Of a stretch of 64,000 nt of DNA, positions 10,613-19,444 are shown one piece after another. The stretch is from NCBI RefSeq assembly GCF_015693305.1, contig NZ_CP065138.1, positions 310,001-374,000 of the forward strand. The letters are read 5' to 3'. A model generated the notes under the pieces. The model did not search any database. It had not been told where the DNA came from and saw nothing but the letters and a program-made list of their open reading frames with translations. This stretch comes from Sphingobium sp. Cam5-1. GTDB lineage: Bacteria; Pseudomonadota; Alphaproteobacteria; Sphingomonadales; Sphingomonadaceae. Position numbers and translations under genes: made by a program. The first letter of the stretch is position 1; each line of letters starts with the position of its first letter.

Positions 10613-11161
10613 ATGGGCACCAATGCAAGACCGGCTGACGGGGCAATCACCCTGGCTGAATTGCGCGAATTCGCCAGTTTCCCGTCTGCCACGCAGCGCT
10701 ATATCCGCCGGTCGCTGGACATCGGCCTCCACCGCCGCGACGCCATGAAGCTATGGTCGCGCGACATGGTGGAGGAAGCGAGCATCCGCGCGCAGGCCCG
10801 CATTTACGGGCGGCTGGACGAGATCAAGGCGCGGGTGCCCGACGACAGCGGGCTGGACCAGATGGAGCCGTTCATGGCGCCTTTGGTGACGGTGTCGGCT
10901 TTCGATCTGGGGCAGGATCGGCTCAGCAGCTTTTCCGCCTATCGGTTTTTGTATGAACGGCTGTTGGGGGCGGGGGCGCGGCCTTGGTTGCCGGGAGCGT
11001 TCTGCGCGGCGGCGAGCTTGCCGCATCTGCATCCCGAGAAGCGCCGGGCTTTGTTGCAGTCGATCAGCGAGGCTGCGGCGACGGCGGTGGGGTGGTCTAA
11101 CCGGGAGCCGACCTTCTACCCTGAGTGGGTGGAGAAGGTGGATATGAGCAAGGCGAACTGA
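10613..11161 (+). CDS. Conserved hypothetical protein (182 aa)
   Basis: A soluble protein starting MGTNARPADGAITLAELREF, with YIRRSLDIGLHRRDAMKLWS and RLSSFSAYRFLYERLLGAGA segments; mostly helical by composition. ATG 10613 has GGAGGGCAAGAGC in front of it; an upstream TTG at 10592 is less likely. It has no recognisable catalytic motif. The gene stands alone between a receptor remnant and an intergenic repeat. Confidence 0.65.
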   Translation: MGTNARPADGAITLAELREFASFPSATQRYIRRSLDIGLHRRDAMKLWSRDMVEEASIRAQARIYGRLDEIKARVPDDSGLDQMEPFMAPLVTVSAFDLGQDRLSSFSAYRFLYERLLGAGARPWLPGAFCAAASLPHLHPEKRRALLQSISEAAATAVGWSNREPTFYPEWVEKVDMSKAN

Positions 11162-11194
11162 GGTCCGGGCGCTCTTCCGGGTTCGCTCGCTTTG

Positions 11195-11235
11195 CTCGCG
11201 CCCACCCCTAACCCCTCCCGCTTGCGGGAGGGGGA
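11195..11235. repeat. Intergenic modular hairpin repeat (third copy)
   Basis: CCCACCCCTAA flank followed by a perfect 10-bp hairpin CCCCTCCCGC-TT-GCGGGAGGGG. It is the simplest version of the family also found at 8755-8850 and inside uvrA. It lies between two convergent genes, where it may act as a bidirectional terminator. Confidence 0.75.
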
Positions 11236-11266
11236 CGTCTGATTTTGGTCGGGTTTGATTGCTCTC

Positions 11267-11740
11267 TCAGGATGCCAGCCATTGCAGCGCCTGGCTTTCC
11301 TCGCTGAAGAATACCGCTGGCGTGTCTCGCATCAGCCGTTCCATCTGCAATTTGAGGAGGGCGGATTCGGGTAGCAGGACTCCATATTCGCTGATCTGGG
11401 CGGCATAGTTGGTGATGATCTTCATGAAGCTGTTCATGACTGTTTGGGATTGAACGGTGCATGCTTTCATATCGAGCAGGACGCGGTTGATCGGTGAGGG
11501 TCTGGCGGTCATGGCGGCGCGTTGCCGTAGCGCAGCGAGATAGCTGTCCACGGCATCGTCATCCCAAAAGCCTCGAAAGACGATTCGCAGCGTCCCGGGC
11601 TTGTGTCCTGTCACAAATTCAAAACGTTCCTCTGCCATCCGCTTCACTTGTCGGATGAAGGGGCGCTGCGCAACTGTCGTTTGGCTTAGGGTCCGTAGCG
11701 TCAAGTCGTGGGCAGCGATTTTTGTGAGCGGTTCATCCAT
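11267..11740 (-). CDS. Hypothetical protein with STAS-like region (157 aa)
   Basis: The middle and C-terminal parts (GTLRIVFRGFWDDDAVDSYL, then RVLLDMKACTVQSQTVMNSF, then LQMERLMRDTPAVFF) resemble the alternation of strands and helices in SpoIIAA/STAS-like proteins that record a ligand or regulate by protein contact. The resemblance is at pattern level only. The start overlaps the 3' end of the SDR gene by 8 bp, so both are probably co-transcribed. Confidence 0.55.
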   Translation of the reverse strand: MDEPLTKIAAHDLTLRTLSQTTVAQRPFIRQVKRMAEERFEFVTGHKPGTLRIVFRGFWDDDAVDSYLAALRQRAAMTARPSPINRVLLDMKACTVQSQTVMNSFMKIITNYAAQISEYGVLLPESALLKLQMERLMRDTPAVFFSEESQALQWLAS

Positions 11741-12599
11741 TCACGACGGTGCCGCCATTGGGGTGGAGGACCTGGCCGGACATATAGCTGCTGTCTTCGC
11801 AGGCGAGGAACAGGAAGGCGGGGGCGACTTCATTGGGTTGGCCGGGGCGGCCCATGGGGGTGGATTCGCCGAAATGTTCGAGCTTTTCCGGGCTTGCGCC
11901 GCCGGAGGGGTTGAGCGGCGTCCAGATGGGGCCGGGGGCTACGGCGTTGACGCGGATGCCGTCTTTCACGAGATTTTCCGACAGGCTGCGGGTGAAGGCG
12001 GTGATGGCGCCCTTGGTGCTTGAATAGTCGAGCAGTTCCGATGAGCCTTGATACATGGTGACGCTGGTGCAGTTGACGATCGCCGCGCCTTTTTTGAGGT
12101 GCGGGCGGGCGGCCTGGGTCAGGAAGAACATGCCGAATATGTTGGTCTGGAAGGTGCGGCGCAGCTGTTCTTCGCTGATGTCGGTGATGTCCTGATCGGG
12201 ATGCTGTTCGCCCGCATTGTTGACGAGGATGTCGAGGCGGCCGAAGCGATCGACCACCTGTTTGACGGCGTCGTCGCAGAAGGATTTTTCGCCAATGTCC
12301 CCGGCGATGGTGAGGGCCTGCTGGCCTTCGGCCTCGACGATCTGGGCGGTCTTCTTCGCGTCGTCATGTTCGCACAGGTAGAGGATGGCGACGTCGGCGC
12401 CTTCGCGGGCGTAGAGGGCGGCGACGGCGCGGCCAATGCCGCTGTCAGCGCCGGTGATGAGGGCGACTTTTCCCGCGAGGCGGCCGGAGCCCGGGTAGCG
12501 GGGTTCCCATTCGGGCTTGGGCTCCAGCTTGCTTTCGTGGCCGGGCAAGCCGTCTTCGTGGATCATTTCTTCATGATTGTCGGATGGGGTGTCGGGCAT
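11733..12599 (-). CDS. Short-chain dehydrogenase/reductase (YghA/general-stress type)
   Basis: An NAD(P)-dependent oxidoreductase of 288 residues. The Rossmann motif TGADSGIG (about residue 50), NNAG (about 130), the catalytic Ser in NCTSVTMYQG and the YSSTK Tyr-Lys pair are all present. The N-terminal extension with EWEPRYPGSGRLAGK is typical of the group that includes YghA and Bacillus stress SDRs. AAAAGGAGATGCGCC upstream fixes the ATG at 12599. Natural substrate is unknown. Confidence 0.9.
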   Translation of the reverse strand: MPDTPSDNHEEMIHEDGLPGHESKLEPKPEWEPRYPGSGRLAGKVALITGADSGIGRAVAALYAREGADVAILYLCEHDDAKKTAQIVEAEGQQALTIAGDIGEKSFCDDAVKQVVDRFGRLDILVNNAGEQHPDQDITDISEEQLRRTFQTNIFGMFFLTQAARPHLKKGAAIVNCTSVTMYQGSSELLDYSSTKGAITAFTRSLSENLVKDGIRVNAVAPGPIWTPLNPSGGASPEKLEHFGESTPMGRPGQPNEVAPAFLFLACEDSSYMSGQVLHPNGGTVVNG

Positions 12600-12670
12600 G
12601 GCGCATCTCCTTTTCCCGGCCAACACTTGGCGGAAGGGATGGTTCATGCGCTTGCGGCAAGGCGGGTCGT

Positions 12671-13537
12671 CTAGCCGCCCGTGCTGCGATTTTCCCAGAT
12701 GGCGATGGGGGTGTCCGCACCCGGTATTTCCATGCGGACTTCGCGCAGGGTGACGGCGAGGACGCATACGGGACGCTGTTCGATCCCTAGCGGCTGGGCG
12801 CAGTGGACCGGGCCGTTTCCGGGCACGCGTTCAATGCGGCCGATGAGCCTGAGCCTCAGCCCGCGCGAGGGGGTGAAGTCTTCAGGGGCGAGGCGCAGCA
12901 CTTTTTCGAAGGGACGGCCGTGGCGCCATAGGTCATTGCCGTCATTCTGGCCGAACTGGGCGAGGGCCAGGCTTTTGTCGGGCTTGGGCGTGGTTCCGTC
13001 CGGTTCGGGCGCGGTGGCTGTTGCAGGGGCGGGGCATTCGTCGCTGGTGGACCATGGCCGTTGCATCCAGAAACCCTCGGCATCATGGCCTTCCCCTTCG
13101 CTGGGGAGTCCGAAATCGGCGGCTTGCCACGAAATCGGCATGACATGGACGCGGAGCACGCCAGCCGCTTCATCATAGCGCCAGCGCATGGGGGTGGTGC
13201 TGTCCTTTTCCGCAGCGCCCGAGCAACCGAAGGGGAGGGCTATGTCGAACCGCTGACCCACGGCCCCGGCGATGTCATTCGGCAGCGGCTTGCCCGATGA
13301 CAGGGCGTCGGCGGCGCGACGGGTGAGGTCGGCTATCTCTGCGCGGCCCCAGAGGCGCGGCAATTGCGGCTGGACCGGGAATGGCGGCGGGATGACGGCC
13401 GCCGGCGCGGGGGCAGGGGGCGGAGCCTTTGGCGCGGTGGCGCGGCCCAGCAGGAAACCGCCCGCGCCAATGGCGATGAAAGCGGCTAACCCCGCGGCTA
13501 TGGCGAGCCGACTGGTCCTGGCACTGGGTTCACGCAT
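12671..13537 (-). CDS. Membrane-anchored/exported hypothetical protein (288 aa)
   Basis: One N-terminal hydrophobic segment (LAIAAGLAAFIAIGAGGFLLG, residues about 11-31) is followed by a Pro/Ala linker and a soluble periplasmic domain with several Cys (GCSGAA, DECPAP, VHCAQPL, RPVCVL) that may form disulphides. Segments RPFEKVLRLAPEDFTPSRGL and RIERVPGNGPVHC give it the look of a conserved sphingomonad protein. Function unknown. Confidence 0.65.
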   Translation of the reverse strand: MREPSARTSRLAIAAGLAAFIAIGAGGFLLGRATAPKAPPPAPAPAAVIPPPFPVQPQLPRLWGRAEIADLTRRAADALSSGKPLPNDIAGAVGQRFDIALPFGCSGAAEKDSTTPMRWRYDEAAGVLRVHVMPISWQAADFGLPSEGEGHDAEGFWMQRPWSTSDECPAPATATAPEPDGTTPKPDKSLALAQFGQNDGNDLWRHGRPFEKVLRLAPEDFTPSRGLRLRLIGRIERVPGNGPVHCAQPLGIEQRPVCVLAVTLREVRMEIPGADTPIAIWENRSTGG

Positions 13538-13640
13538 AAGCCATTGATAGCAAAAATGGCTTCATCCTCCAGAGCATAAACATCTTTTTTCCCGCTTGCT
13601 GCGTTGACAGGGGCGGCGGCAGGCACGAGGCAGGGGGCGC

Positions 13641-14951
13641 ATGACGATTGACCAAGTTCTGACGCTGCTGGTGCTGGCCGCCGTCGTCGCGGCGCTGATC
13701 TGGGACAAGGTGCGCGCCGATGTCGTCGCGCTGTCCGGGGCGGCGGTGCTGTTGATGACGGGCGTCGTGCGGCCCGTCAATGTGCAGGGCGCCTTTGCAA
13801 GTCCCGCGATCATCGCGCTCGCGTCGCTGTTCGTCATTGCCTATGCGCTGGAGCTGTCGGGCCTGCTCGACCGAGCGATCGCGATGGCGGTGGCGATGTG
13901 CAGGCGGATGGGCGCCACCGGCATGTGGCTGTTGTTGTCGATGATCGGCGCGGTGTCCTGCTTCCTCAATTCGACGCCGATCGTGGTGCTGGGCGCGCCG
14001 GTGGTGCGAGACGTCGCCAATGCGTTGGGCCTGTCTCCCAAGCGGTTCCTGATGCCACTGTCCTACATCACCATCCTGACCGGATGCTGCACGTTGATCG
14101 GCACGTCCACCAACCTGCTGGTGGATGACATGGCGAGCGTGGCGGGGCAGCCGCGCTTTGGCATTTTCGAGATTACGCCGGTGGGCGTGCCGATGGCGCT
14201 GGCAGGCGGGCTTTACCTGTTCCTGTTCAGCAAGAAGCTGCTGGGTGGCCGTCATGAGGCGGATGAGCGGGAGGGGGAAGCGCAGCCGATCGACGCGCTG
14301 CATGTGTATAGCGCGCAGGTGGGCGACCCGGCGGTGTTTGCCGAGCCACGGCCTTTGAAGCCCGCGAAGGCGGCGATTGCGCTGGGTGTTTTTGCGGCGG
14401 CGGTGGGGCTGGCGGCGATCGATGTCGCGCCGATCGCGGCGAGCGCCTTTGCCGGGGCCGTGGTGCTGATCCTGTTGCGGGTGATCAGCGCGGATGAGGC
14501 CTATAGCGGGCTGCGGCCGCAGATATTGATCCTGATCGCGGGCATGGTGGTGATCGGCATCGCGATGGAGCAGAGTGGCCTCGCGGCGGATGCATCGCGG
14601 ATGCTGATCGGCAGTGTGCATGGGCTGAGCCCGCTGATCGCGCTGGTCGTGCTGTATCTGGTGACGATGGTGCTGACGGAGTTGCTGTCTAACGCGACAG
14701 TGGCGGTGCTGGTGACGCCGGTTGCGGTGGCGCTGGCCGATAGTCTGGCGGTCAGTCCCCGGCCGTTTCTGGTCGCGGTGATGATGGCGGCGAGCGCGGC
14801 CTTTGCGACGCCCTTTGGCTATCAGACCAATGTCATCGTCTATCAGATGGGCGGCTATCGCTACATGGATTTCGTGCGGGTGGGGTTGCCCTTGAACCTG
14901 ATCACCTGCGTCGTCGCGGTGGCGGCGATCAGTATGTTCTTTCCGTTCTGA
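13641..14951 (+). CDS. SLC13/DASS-family permease (436 aa)
   Basis: A polytopic inner-membrane carrier with about 11 hydrophobic segments. The family's two Ser-Asn-Thr-like signatures are visible as FLNSTPIVV (about residue 110) and [10 protein letters not shown] (about 155), and the C-terminal repeat as [10 protein letters not shown] and [10 protein letters not shown]. The DASS family moves dicarboxylates, sulphate or similar anions with Na+ or H+. The TrkA-C domains often inserted in bacterial members are absent. It overlaps the convergent nhaA gene by 23 bp. Confidence 0.9.
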   Translation: MTIDQVLTLLVLAAVVAALIWDKVRADVVALSGAAVLLMTGVVRPVNVQGAFASPAIIALASLFVIAYALELSGLLDRAIAMAVAMCRRMGATGMWLLLSMIGAVSCFLNSTPIVVLGAPVVRDVANALGLSPKRFLMPLSYITILTGCCTLIGTSTNLLVDDMASVAGQPRFGIFEITPVGVPMALAGGLYLFLFSKKLLGGRHEADEREGEAQPIDALHVYSAQVGDPAVFAEPRPLKPAKAAIALGVFAAAVGLAAIDVAPIAASAFAGAVVLILLRVISADEAYSGLRPQILILIAGMVVIGIAMEQSGLAADASRMLIGSVHGLSPLIALVVLYLVTMVLTELLSNATVAVLVTPVAVALADSLAVSPRPFLVAVMMAASAAFATPFGYQTNVIVYQMGGYRYMDFVRVGLPLNLITCVVAVAAISMFFPF

Positions 14952-16125
14952 TCAGGCCGGGCGCGAGCCGCAGGATAAGGAAACCGGCGGTGGCGGAGGC
15001 GAGAGAGCCTAGCAGGATGCCGAGCTTTGCTGCATCGCCTGTGTCCGGATGAGGTGCGAAGGCGAGGCCGCCGATGAAGAGGCTCATGGTGAAGCCGATG
15101 CCGCACAGGAGCGCAACGCCATAGACTTGCGTCCATGTGGAGTGGGCCGGGCGACTGGCCCAGCCGAGGCGGGACAGGAGCCAGATGGTGCCGAATATGC
15201 CGAGCTGCTTGCCTGCAAAAAGGCCGAGCGCGATGCCGAGCGGAACGGGCTGAGCGAGGTCGGATGGTGCGACCCCGCTTAAGGATACGCCCGCATTGGC
15301 GAAGCCGAACAGGGGGACGATGGCGTAGGCGACCCAGGGATGGAGGCCATGTTCCAGCCGGGACAAGGGCGAATGCTGGTCGTCGGGGGCGGCTGGGGTC
15401 TTTCGCAAGGGCATGGTCATTGCGACGGCGACCCCGGCCAGCGTGGCGTGGATGCCGGATTGCAGCACGCAGAACCAGACGAAGAGGCCGATCAGTATAT
15501 AGGGCCAGAGGCTGTTGACGCCCGCGCGATTGCAGAGCGCGAGGCAGGCGAGACCTGCGACGGCCAAAGCGAGGGGCAGGAGGCTCAGCTGTCCACTGTA
15601 GAAGAGGGCGATGATGAGGACGGCGATGAGGTCGTCGATGATCGCCACGGCGGCGAGGAATATCTTGAGCGATCCCGGTACGCGCGGGCCGAGCAGGGCC
15701 AGCACGCCGAGGGCAAAGGCGATGTCGGTGGCGGCAGGGATCGCCCAGCCGCGAAGGCCGGTTGCGTCTCCCCGGTTGATGGCGACATAGATAAGGGCGG
15801 GCATGATCACGCCTGCGGCTGCTGCGAGGCCGGGCAGCAGGCGGTCGGGCCATCGGGCGAGTTGCCCGTCCAGCACCTCTCGCTTGATTTCGAGGCCCAC
15901 GATCAGGAAGAACAATGCCATGAGGCCGTCGTTGATCCAGTGGAGCAGGCTGAGCCCCGCCAGGTCGATGTGGAGCGTGTGGAAATAATCGGCCGACAGG
16001 GCGGAGTTGGCGACGAGCATTCCTAGCGCCGCAGCCGCGATCAGGATGATACCGCCCGCCGCTTCCGCCGCGAGGAAAGCGCGCATCATTGAGAGGGGGC
16101 GGGTGATCAGGGGAGGAACGCTCAT
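14929..16125 (-). CDS. nhaA: Na+/H+ antiporter NhaA
   Basis: An electrogenic Na+(Li+)/H+ exchanger of the inner membrane, 398 residues with about 12 membrane segments. Key motifs: [20 protein letters not shown] near the N-terminus, [10 protein letters not shown] (discontinuous helix) and [15 protein letters not shown] carrying the adjacent Asp pair of the ion site. Length equals the family norm. It is convergent with the SLC13 gene. Together with the Mrp operon at 45-51 kb it gives the strain two unrelated sodium/proton systems. Confidence 0.96.
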   Translation of the reverse strand: MSVPPLITRPLSMMRAFLAAEAAGGIILIAAAALGMLVANSALSADYFHTLHIDLAGLSLLHWINDGLMALFFLIVGLEIKREVLDGQLARWPDRLLPGLAAAAGVIMPALIYVAINRGDATGLRGWAIPAATDIAFALGVLALLGPRVPGSLKIFLAAVAIIDDLIAVLIIALFYSGQLSLLPLALAVAGLACLALCNRAGVNSLWPYILIGLFVWFCVLQSGIHATLAGVAVAMTMPLRKTPAAPDDQHSPLSRLEHGLHPWVAYAIVPLFGFANAGVSLSGVAPSDLAQPVPLGIALGLFAGKQLGIFGTIWLLSRLGWASRPAHSTWTQVYGVALLCGIGFTMSLFIGGLAFAPHPDTGDAAKLGILLGSLASATAGFLILRLAPGLIRTERTY

Positions 16126-16178
16126 CCAGCTGTTCTAACGGCCCATTTGGCGCAGGGCCACCGCTTCCGGTCGGCGGA

Positions 16179-16436
16179 TCAGTGCGTTTCCGTGCGGAGC
16201 CGATTGGCGAGTTGCTCTATTTCGAAGGGTTCGAGGATCCAGGTGCGGGTCTTTCGGCCCACTCGGTGAATGGGTTGCGTGAGGACTATGCGGGCCTGTT
16301 CGCGGGCGTGCGGCTTGAAGACCGCGAAATGCTGAGCGCAGTCACGGATCGTGCCGATGACGGGGGCGCGGCCTTCAAGGTCGATCAGGGTAGCGGGTTG
16401 ATCCCAGGGGATTGCGGATGTTGGATGATCGGTCAT
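16179..16436 (-). CDS. Small hypothetical protein (85 aa)
   Basis: Starts MTDHPTSAIPWDQPATLIDL and ends EQLANRLRTETH. The segment VIGTIRDCAQHFAVFKPHAR followed by RTWILEPFEIEQLA gives a compact alpha/beta look, as in small sphingomonad proteins of unknown role. No motif allows a functional call. Confidence 0.55.
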   Translation of the reverse strand: MTDHPTSAIPWDQPATLIDLEGRAPVIGTIRDCAQHFAVFKPHAREQARIVLTQPIHRVGRKTRTWILEPFEIEQLANRLRTETH

Positions 16437-16964
16437 CTACTTGCGCCTGTAACGGAAATACCACACTTCGTGCTCGCTTTCAACTATCTCGCTGAAAATA
16501 AAGCGCTAATTCGCTATCATCAGGGGCGTTTTTTCCTAGAAGTAATCACCGGGTAATCACCAAATAATGAGATGGTTGGGGTCCACATAGAGTGGACTGG
16601 CGCTCAGCAGACCGCGTTCTTCGAGCAGCCGATCGGAATGGCCGGGTGAGGACCGCCAGGTGTGTCGCCTTATCGAACTCAGGCACGTGAGGCATGCTGA
16701 TTGTCGTCCCCACAGGCGTGTGAATGGATGTGGAGGCATAGCGGACAAGTCGCCGCACCACTTAGCCTCTCATCAGCTTAAACCAATGTGGGCACCCACC
16801 GCAGCATTCTGAGATGATTGCTAGGCTATGAAATTCTGTCATATTTGCGCTGCAACCGCGTTGCGAGCTGCTTTGGACTGGTGGCATCGGGCGCGCAACA
16901 AGGAAGGCGATACGCGAGTTCCGCGGGTTGCGAACGCCCTTGCGATCGAAAAACGGTGCAAGCC
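16437..16964. other. Gene-poor stretch before the LuxR gene
   Basis: I see no convincing gene, tRNA or integrase scar here. Short overlapping minus-strand frames (16546-16761) lack ribosome binding sites and recognisable protein patterns. The GC content falls towards 16500, which may mark the left edge of the acquired trb/lasso region. Confidence 0.4.
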
Positions 16965-17726
16965 ATGGGTCGATTGCGACTTGTGGAAGGTTTCGCTGGC
17001 GCTCTTTTGCGCGCCGACGATCAGTCGCGGCTGCAATGTGAACTGAAGCGAGCCGTAGGGGAGATGGGCTTCGACTATTATGCCCTTGCCCATCATGTCG
17101 ATCTCCGAACAGCAGGCGCTGAGCCAGTCCTCATCCATAATTATCCGGAGAGCTGGGCCGATCTTTACCAGGAGGCGGAGCTTGGGCCGATTGATCCGGT
17201 GCGGCGGACAAGCCATCGAACCAACCGCGGTTTTCGATGGTCGCACATAAGCCGCATGATCGCGCTGTCGAGCAGGGACCGCAACATACTTGCGGCGGGC
17301 AGCACTCACGGGATCGGCGAGGGCTTCACGGTGCCCGCCCACATACCTGGCGAGGTGAGCGGCTCCTGCTCCTTCGTAGTTCTGAACGGCAAGCCGCTTC
17401 CCGAAGACATGTTGTGGAGCGCACAGCTGGTCGGAGAAATCGCGCTTGAGAAAGCGCGGTTCCTGGCAGGAGGCGGGCCGGTCGCCACAGAGATAGAGCT
17501 GACGGATCGGCAGATTGAATGCGTGCTGTGGACCGCGCGCGGCAAGACCGATTGGGAGATCTCCAGGATCATGGGCATCAGTCAGCTGACAGTCGAGCAG
17601 CACCAGAAGATGGCGCGCGAGCGCTATGGCGTAGGTTCGCGCACGGCTTTGGCGATTCGCGCGCTGTTCGACGGGGTGATCTGCTTTTCCGACATCTACC
17701 GGTCGCGCTTTGGCGGCCGCCGATAG
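16965..17726 (+). CDS. LuxR-type regulator with autoinducer-binding domain
   Basis: 253 residues. The N-terminal domain carries the ligand-pocket pattern of TraR/LuxR: a Trp and Tyr in SWADLYQEAEL, Asp-Pro in GPIDPVRR and a following GFRW. The C-terminal helix-turn-helix is LTDRQIECVLWTARGKTDWE then ISQLTVEQH. Such proteins bind acyl-homoserine lactones and activate transcription. No luxI synthase is in the window, so here it may be a solo receptor. Position directly before the trb operon recalls TraR control of trb genes on Ti plasmids. The ATG at 16965 begins the conserved part; the upstream frame looks non-coding. Confidence 0.88.
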   Translation: MGRLRLVEGFAGALLRADDQSRLQCELKRAVGEMGFDYYALAHHVDLRTAGAEPVLIHNYPESWADLYQEAELGPIDPVRRTSHRTNRGFRWSHISRMIALSSRDRNILAAGSTHGIGEGFTVPAHIPGEVSGSCSFVVLNGKPLPEDMLWSAQLVGEIALEKARFLAGGGPVATEIELTDRQIECVLWTARGKTDWEISRIMGISQLTVEQHQKMARERYGVGSRTALAIRALFDGVICFSDIYRSRFGGRR

Positions 17727-17826
17727 GCAAGGCTTGGGTCATGAACACCGCCGCGTCTTTCTGATCCCACGCCATTCTTCGATCGCATGAAAGCCTTGTT
17801 GCGCCGGGGTGCAATCAGGTTTTCTT

Positions 17827-17847
17827 GTCTGTCCCCGACGGGCAGAC
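17827..17847. promoter_or_regulatory. Dyad upstream of trbB: candidate LuxR operator or luxR terminator
   Basis: GTCTGTCC-CCGAC-GGGCAGAC is a near-perfect inverted repeat (one G-T wobble), 36 bp before the trbB ATG. It contains CTG-N11-CAG, one base off the CTG-N10-CAG spacing of lux/tra boxes. It is followed by GGCTTTTCC, so it can also be read as a weak terminator for the regulator gene. The sequence alone does not decide. Confidence 0.4.
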
Positions 17848-17883
17848 GGCTTTTCCGCGATGCCATACAGGGGAGTATCGTTG

Positions 17884-18849
17884 ATGTCGCCAATCGCGCC
17901 GCGCTCGCAGCTGGAAAGAAGTGTCCGGATGCTGCGGTCGGGCTTTGGTCCCCGGCTGATTGCATGGCTCGCTGATCCCGAGATCGTCGAGATCATGCTC
18001 AATCCCGATGGCCGGCTCTGGCTGGATCGCCTCGGCGAGGGGATGATCGCAACCGACGAGATCATGTCGCCGGACATGGCAGAGCGGGTGATCAGACTGG
18101 TCGCCCATCATGTCGGCGCAACTGTCCACAGCAGTTCACCAAGGCTGTCCGCGGAACTGCCCGAGGGTGGTGAAAGGTTTGAAGGACTGGTGCCACCTAT
18201 CGTTGCCGCGCCCTCCTTCTCGATCCGGAAGCCCGCTGCAAAGATATTCACGCTCGCCGACTATGTCGCGGCCAGCGTCATGACCGCCGATCAGGCAGCG
18301 GTGCTCGAAGCCGCCGTGGTTTCGCGCGCCAACATCCTGGTGGCGGGTGGGACGGGAACGGGCAAAACCACACTGGTCAATGCGCTGCTCGCAGAAATTG
18401 CCAAGTCGGACGACCGCGTCATCTTGATCGAAGACACGCGGGAACTGCAGTGCAGCGCACCCAACCTTGTCGCCTTGCGCACCAAGGATGGCGCTGCCAC
18501 TCTCCGGGATCTGGTCCGTTGTGCGCTGAGGCTGAGGCCCGATCGCATTCCTATAGGCGAGGTCCGGGGACCCGAGGCGCTGGATCTCATCAAGGCATGG
18601 GGGACCGGGCACCCGGGCGGTTTCGGCACGATCCACGCGGGGTCGGCCCGCGGCGCCCTGCGCCGCCTCGAGCAACTGGTGCAGGAGGCAGTAGTCACCG
18701 TGCCACGCGCGCTTATCGCCGAGACGGTCAACCTCGTCGCCGTGCTTGTGCGCGACGGTTCGGGACGCCGCCTTGCCGAGCTCGCGTGGATCGATGGGCT
18801 CGATGCCCGCGGCGACTTTCGCATTTTACCCCAAGGAGACCGCCGATGA
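17884..18849 (+). CDS. trbB: TrbB / VirB11-type secretion ATPase
   Basis: Hexameric cytoplasmic ATPase that powers pilus assembly and substrate transfer in type IV secretion. The Walker A GGTGTGKTT is at residues 155-163, the Asp box as LIEDTRELQ, and the Walker B/His region as IGEVRGPEALDLIKAW followed by GGFGTIHAGSA. The ATG at 17884 with GGGGAG upstream begins the conserved N-terminus and gives 321 residues, the family norm. Its stop overlaps the trbC start (ATGA). Confidence 0.95.
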   Translation: MSPIAPRSQLERSVRMLRSGFGPRLIAWLADPEIVEIMLNPDGRLWLDRLGEGMIATDEIMSPDMAERVIRLVAHHVGATVHSSSPRLSAELPEGGERFEGLVPPIVAAPSFSIRKPAAKIFTLADYVAASVMTADQAAVLEAAVVSRANILVAGGTGTGKTTLVNALLAEIAKSDDRVILIEDTRELQCSAPNLVALRTKDGAATLRDLVRCALRLRPDRIPIGEVRGPEALDLIKAWGTGHPGGFGTIHAGSARGALRRLEQLVQEAVVTVPRALIAETVNLVAVLVRDGSGRRLAELAWIDGLDARGDFRILPQGDRR

Positions 18850-19181
18850 GCCGTCAGTTCGTGTGTCCGCTTCGCCGCCATCTCCAGGTCCTTCCACTCG
18901 CGATGGCTGTCGGGATGGCGCTGACCAGTCCCGCTCAGGCGTCGGGATCCTCCATGCCCTGGGAAGCGCCGCTTCAGTCGATCCTGGAATCGATTGAAGG
19001 CCCGGTGGCAAAGATCGTTGCCGTCATCATCATCATCACCACGGGCCTGGCGCTGGCATTCGGCGACACATCCGGCGGTTTCAGGCGCCTCATTCAGATC
19101 GTCTTCGGCCTTTCTATCGCCTTTGCAGCGTCGAGCTTCTTTCTCTCATTCTTCTCCTTTGGCGGCGGGGCGCTCGTCTGA
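18846..19181 (+). CDS. trbC: TrbC / VirB2-type pilin precursor
   Basis: A 111-residue precursor. The long leader ends around AQASGSSMPWEAPLQ, where signal peptidase cleavage (after AQA) would release the mature pilin. The mature part holds two hydrophobic segments, AKIVAVIIIITTGLALAFG and IVFGLSIAFAASSFFLSFF, separated by a short basic loop GGFRRL, as in cyclic TrbC/VirB2 pilins. It overlaps trbB by 4 bp and touches trbD by one base. Confidence 0.93.
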   Translation: MSRQFVCPLRRHLQVLPLAMAVGMALTSPAQASGSSMPWEAPLQSILESIEGPVAKIVAVIIIITTGLALAFGDTSGGFRRLIQIVFGLSIAFAASSFFLSFFSFGGGALV

Positions 19182-19444
19182 TGCAGCCGCTTCCCCATGG
19201 CTATGAAGTGCCAGTGCACCGGGCGCTGACAGAACCCATCATGCTGGGTGGCTCCCCGCGGGCGCTGGCAATCATCAATGGCACGCTGGCCGGCGCCGTC
19301 GGGATCGGATTGCGGCTCTGGATCATCGGCATCCTCCTTGGCCTCATCGGCCATGGCCTTGCCGTCTGGGTCGGCCGGCGTGACCCCCACTTTGTCGAGG
19401 TGGCTCGCCGCCACGTTCGCTATCCTGCAGTCCTTATCCCATGA
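19181..19444 (+). CDS. trbD: TrbD / VirB3-type inner-membrane protein
   Basis: An 87-residue protein with the VirB3 pattern: a short N-terminal tail GYEVPVHRALTEPIMLGG and two adjacent membrane segments (AIINGTLAGAVGIGLRLWII and the following GILLGLIGHGLAVWV), then RRDPHFVEVARRH. VirB3 proteins connect the VirB4 ATPase to the channel. Start and stop overlap the neighbouring genes. Confidence 0.93.
   Translation: MQPLPHGYEVPVHRALTEPIMLGGSPRALAIINGTLAGAVGIGLRLWIIGILLGLIGHGLAVWVGRRDPHFVEVARRHVRYPAVLIP

Noticed and set aside
10045..10692. 215-aa minus-strand ORF
   Set aside because: It runs across repeat DNA and antisense to the 10613 gene, has no protein-like pattern and no ribosome site.
13530..14621. 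363-aa minus-strand ORF antisense to the SLC13 gene
   Set aside because: His/Arg/Gln-rich translation typical of an antisense frame.
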